Assembly (NCBI GenBank): GCA_029934165.1
Contig: JAOZMU010000235.1
Coordinates: 1 to 5,953, forward strand
DNA: 5,953 bases
Direction: 5' to 3'
Source of the DNA: Bacteroidales bacterium
GTDB lineage: Bacteria > Bacteroidota > Bacteroidia > Bacteroidales > JAOZMU01
Shown here in pieces: positions 5,758 to 5,953 of this stretch. Under the pieces are notes generated by a model. The model was not told where the DNA came from. It was given only the letters and a program-made list of their open reading frames with translations, and did not search any database. The stretch's first letter is position 1, and each line of letters starts with the position of its first letter. The position numbers were made by a program, and so were the translations under genes.

Positions 5758-5850
5758 AAGGTCTAAGACCTATTTTTCATGAAATGTATTAGCTTATTAT
5801 TAGTAACTTACGTTAATAAAAAGCGGAAGAACTTTTGTAAGAGTACTTAA
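5758..5850 (+). repeat. Head repeat H3 (GGTCTAAGACC family), upstream of osmC-like gene
   Basis: GGTCTAAGACC at 5760-5770 is followed by TATTTTTCATGAAATG, a divergent middle, then ACTTACGTTAATAAAAAGCG and ACTTTTGTAAGAGTACTTA, the last block being identical to H1. A loose tail-like sequence, GAATTGGCTAAGTAATGG, follows at 5893-5910 with a gap and a 2-nt insertion relative to T2; I do not count it as a true tail. Confidence 0.85.
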
Positions 5851-5953
5851 TTAGCCGTTTAAACTCGTTTAAAGAAAAAAATAACTTCCTTTGAATTGGC
5901 TAAGTAATGGAAAATTAATAATTAATAATTTTGCTTACACCTGATTTAGTTTT

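Noticed and set aside
325..5850. Integron attC sites, since same-orientation head repeats separate genes
   Set aside because: The GTTRRRY/RYYYAAC core pairs are not found, no integrase is seen, and the genes between include core glmS as well as a two-gene operon.

Overview
The window is AT-rich and looks like a chromosomal stretch of a Bacteroidota (Bacteroidales-like) bacterium. The evidence is four protein genes with Bacteroidetes-type sequences, two lipoprotein signal peptides, starts preceded by A/T-rich leaders rather than strong Shine-Dalgarno sites, and one TAACTTTG match to the Bacteroidetes -7 promoter box. This assignment is inferred from gene content; there is no rRNA or other marker.

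All four convincing genes lie on the minus strand, so transcription runs from high to low coordinates. In that order they are: an OsmC/Ohr-family protein (5738-5307); GlmS, glucosamine-6-phosphate synthase (4881-3043), with a strong intrinsic terminator just after it; and a likely two-gene lipoprotein operon of a NamZ/DUF1343 exo-N-acetylmuramidase (2540-1305) followed 30 bp later by an LEA14-like lipoprotein (1274-789). GlmS makes the amino sugar that feeds UDP-GlcNAc, peptidoglycan and LPS. NamZ-type enzymes release MurNAc from peptidoglycan fragments. The neighbourhood therefore touches wall amino-sugar metabolism at two points, but the terminator and about 500 bp of non-coding DNA argue against co-transcription.

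The unusual content is between the genes. About 85-95 bp 'head' repeats, three beginning with the palindrome GGTCTAAGACC, occur four times (323-418, 699-780 inverted, 2702-2790, 5758-5850). A 'tail' motif, ACCGAATTTGGC(T/G)GTAATAG, occurs three times (420-443 inverted, 622-645, 2895-2914). At 323-780 two heads and two tails form a large, MITE-like inverted structure. The far left carries a separate 49-bp direct repeat pair (1-49, 224-272) with a palindrome between the copies. Between osmC and glmS lies a GC-rich (about 59%) island that folds into one long hairpin over 5033-5174; open frames on both strands there are probably by-products of that symmetry.

No rRNA, tRNA, CRISPR array, transposase gene or recognisable riboswitch was seen.
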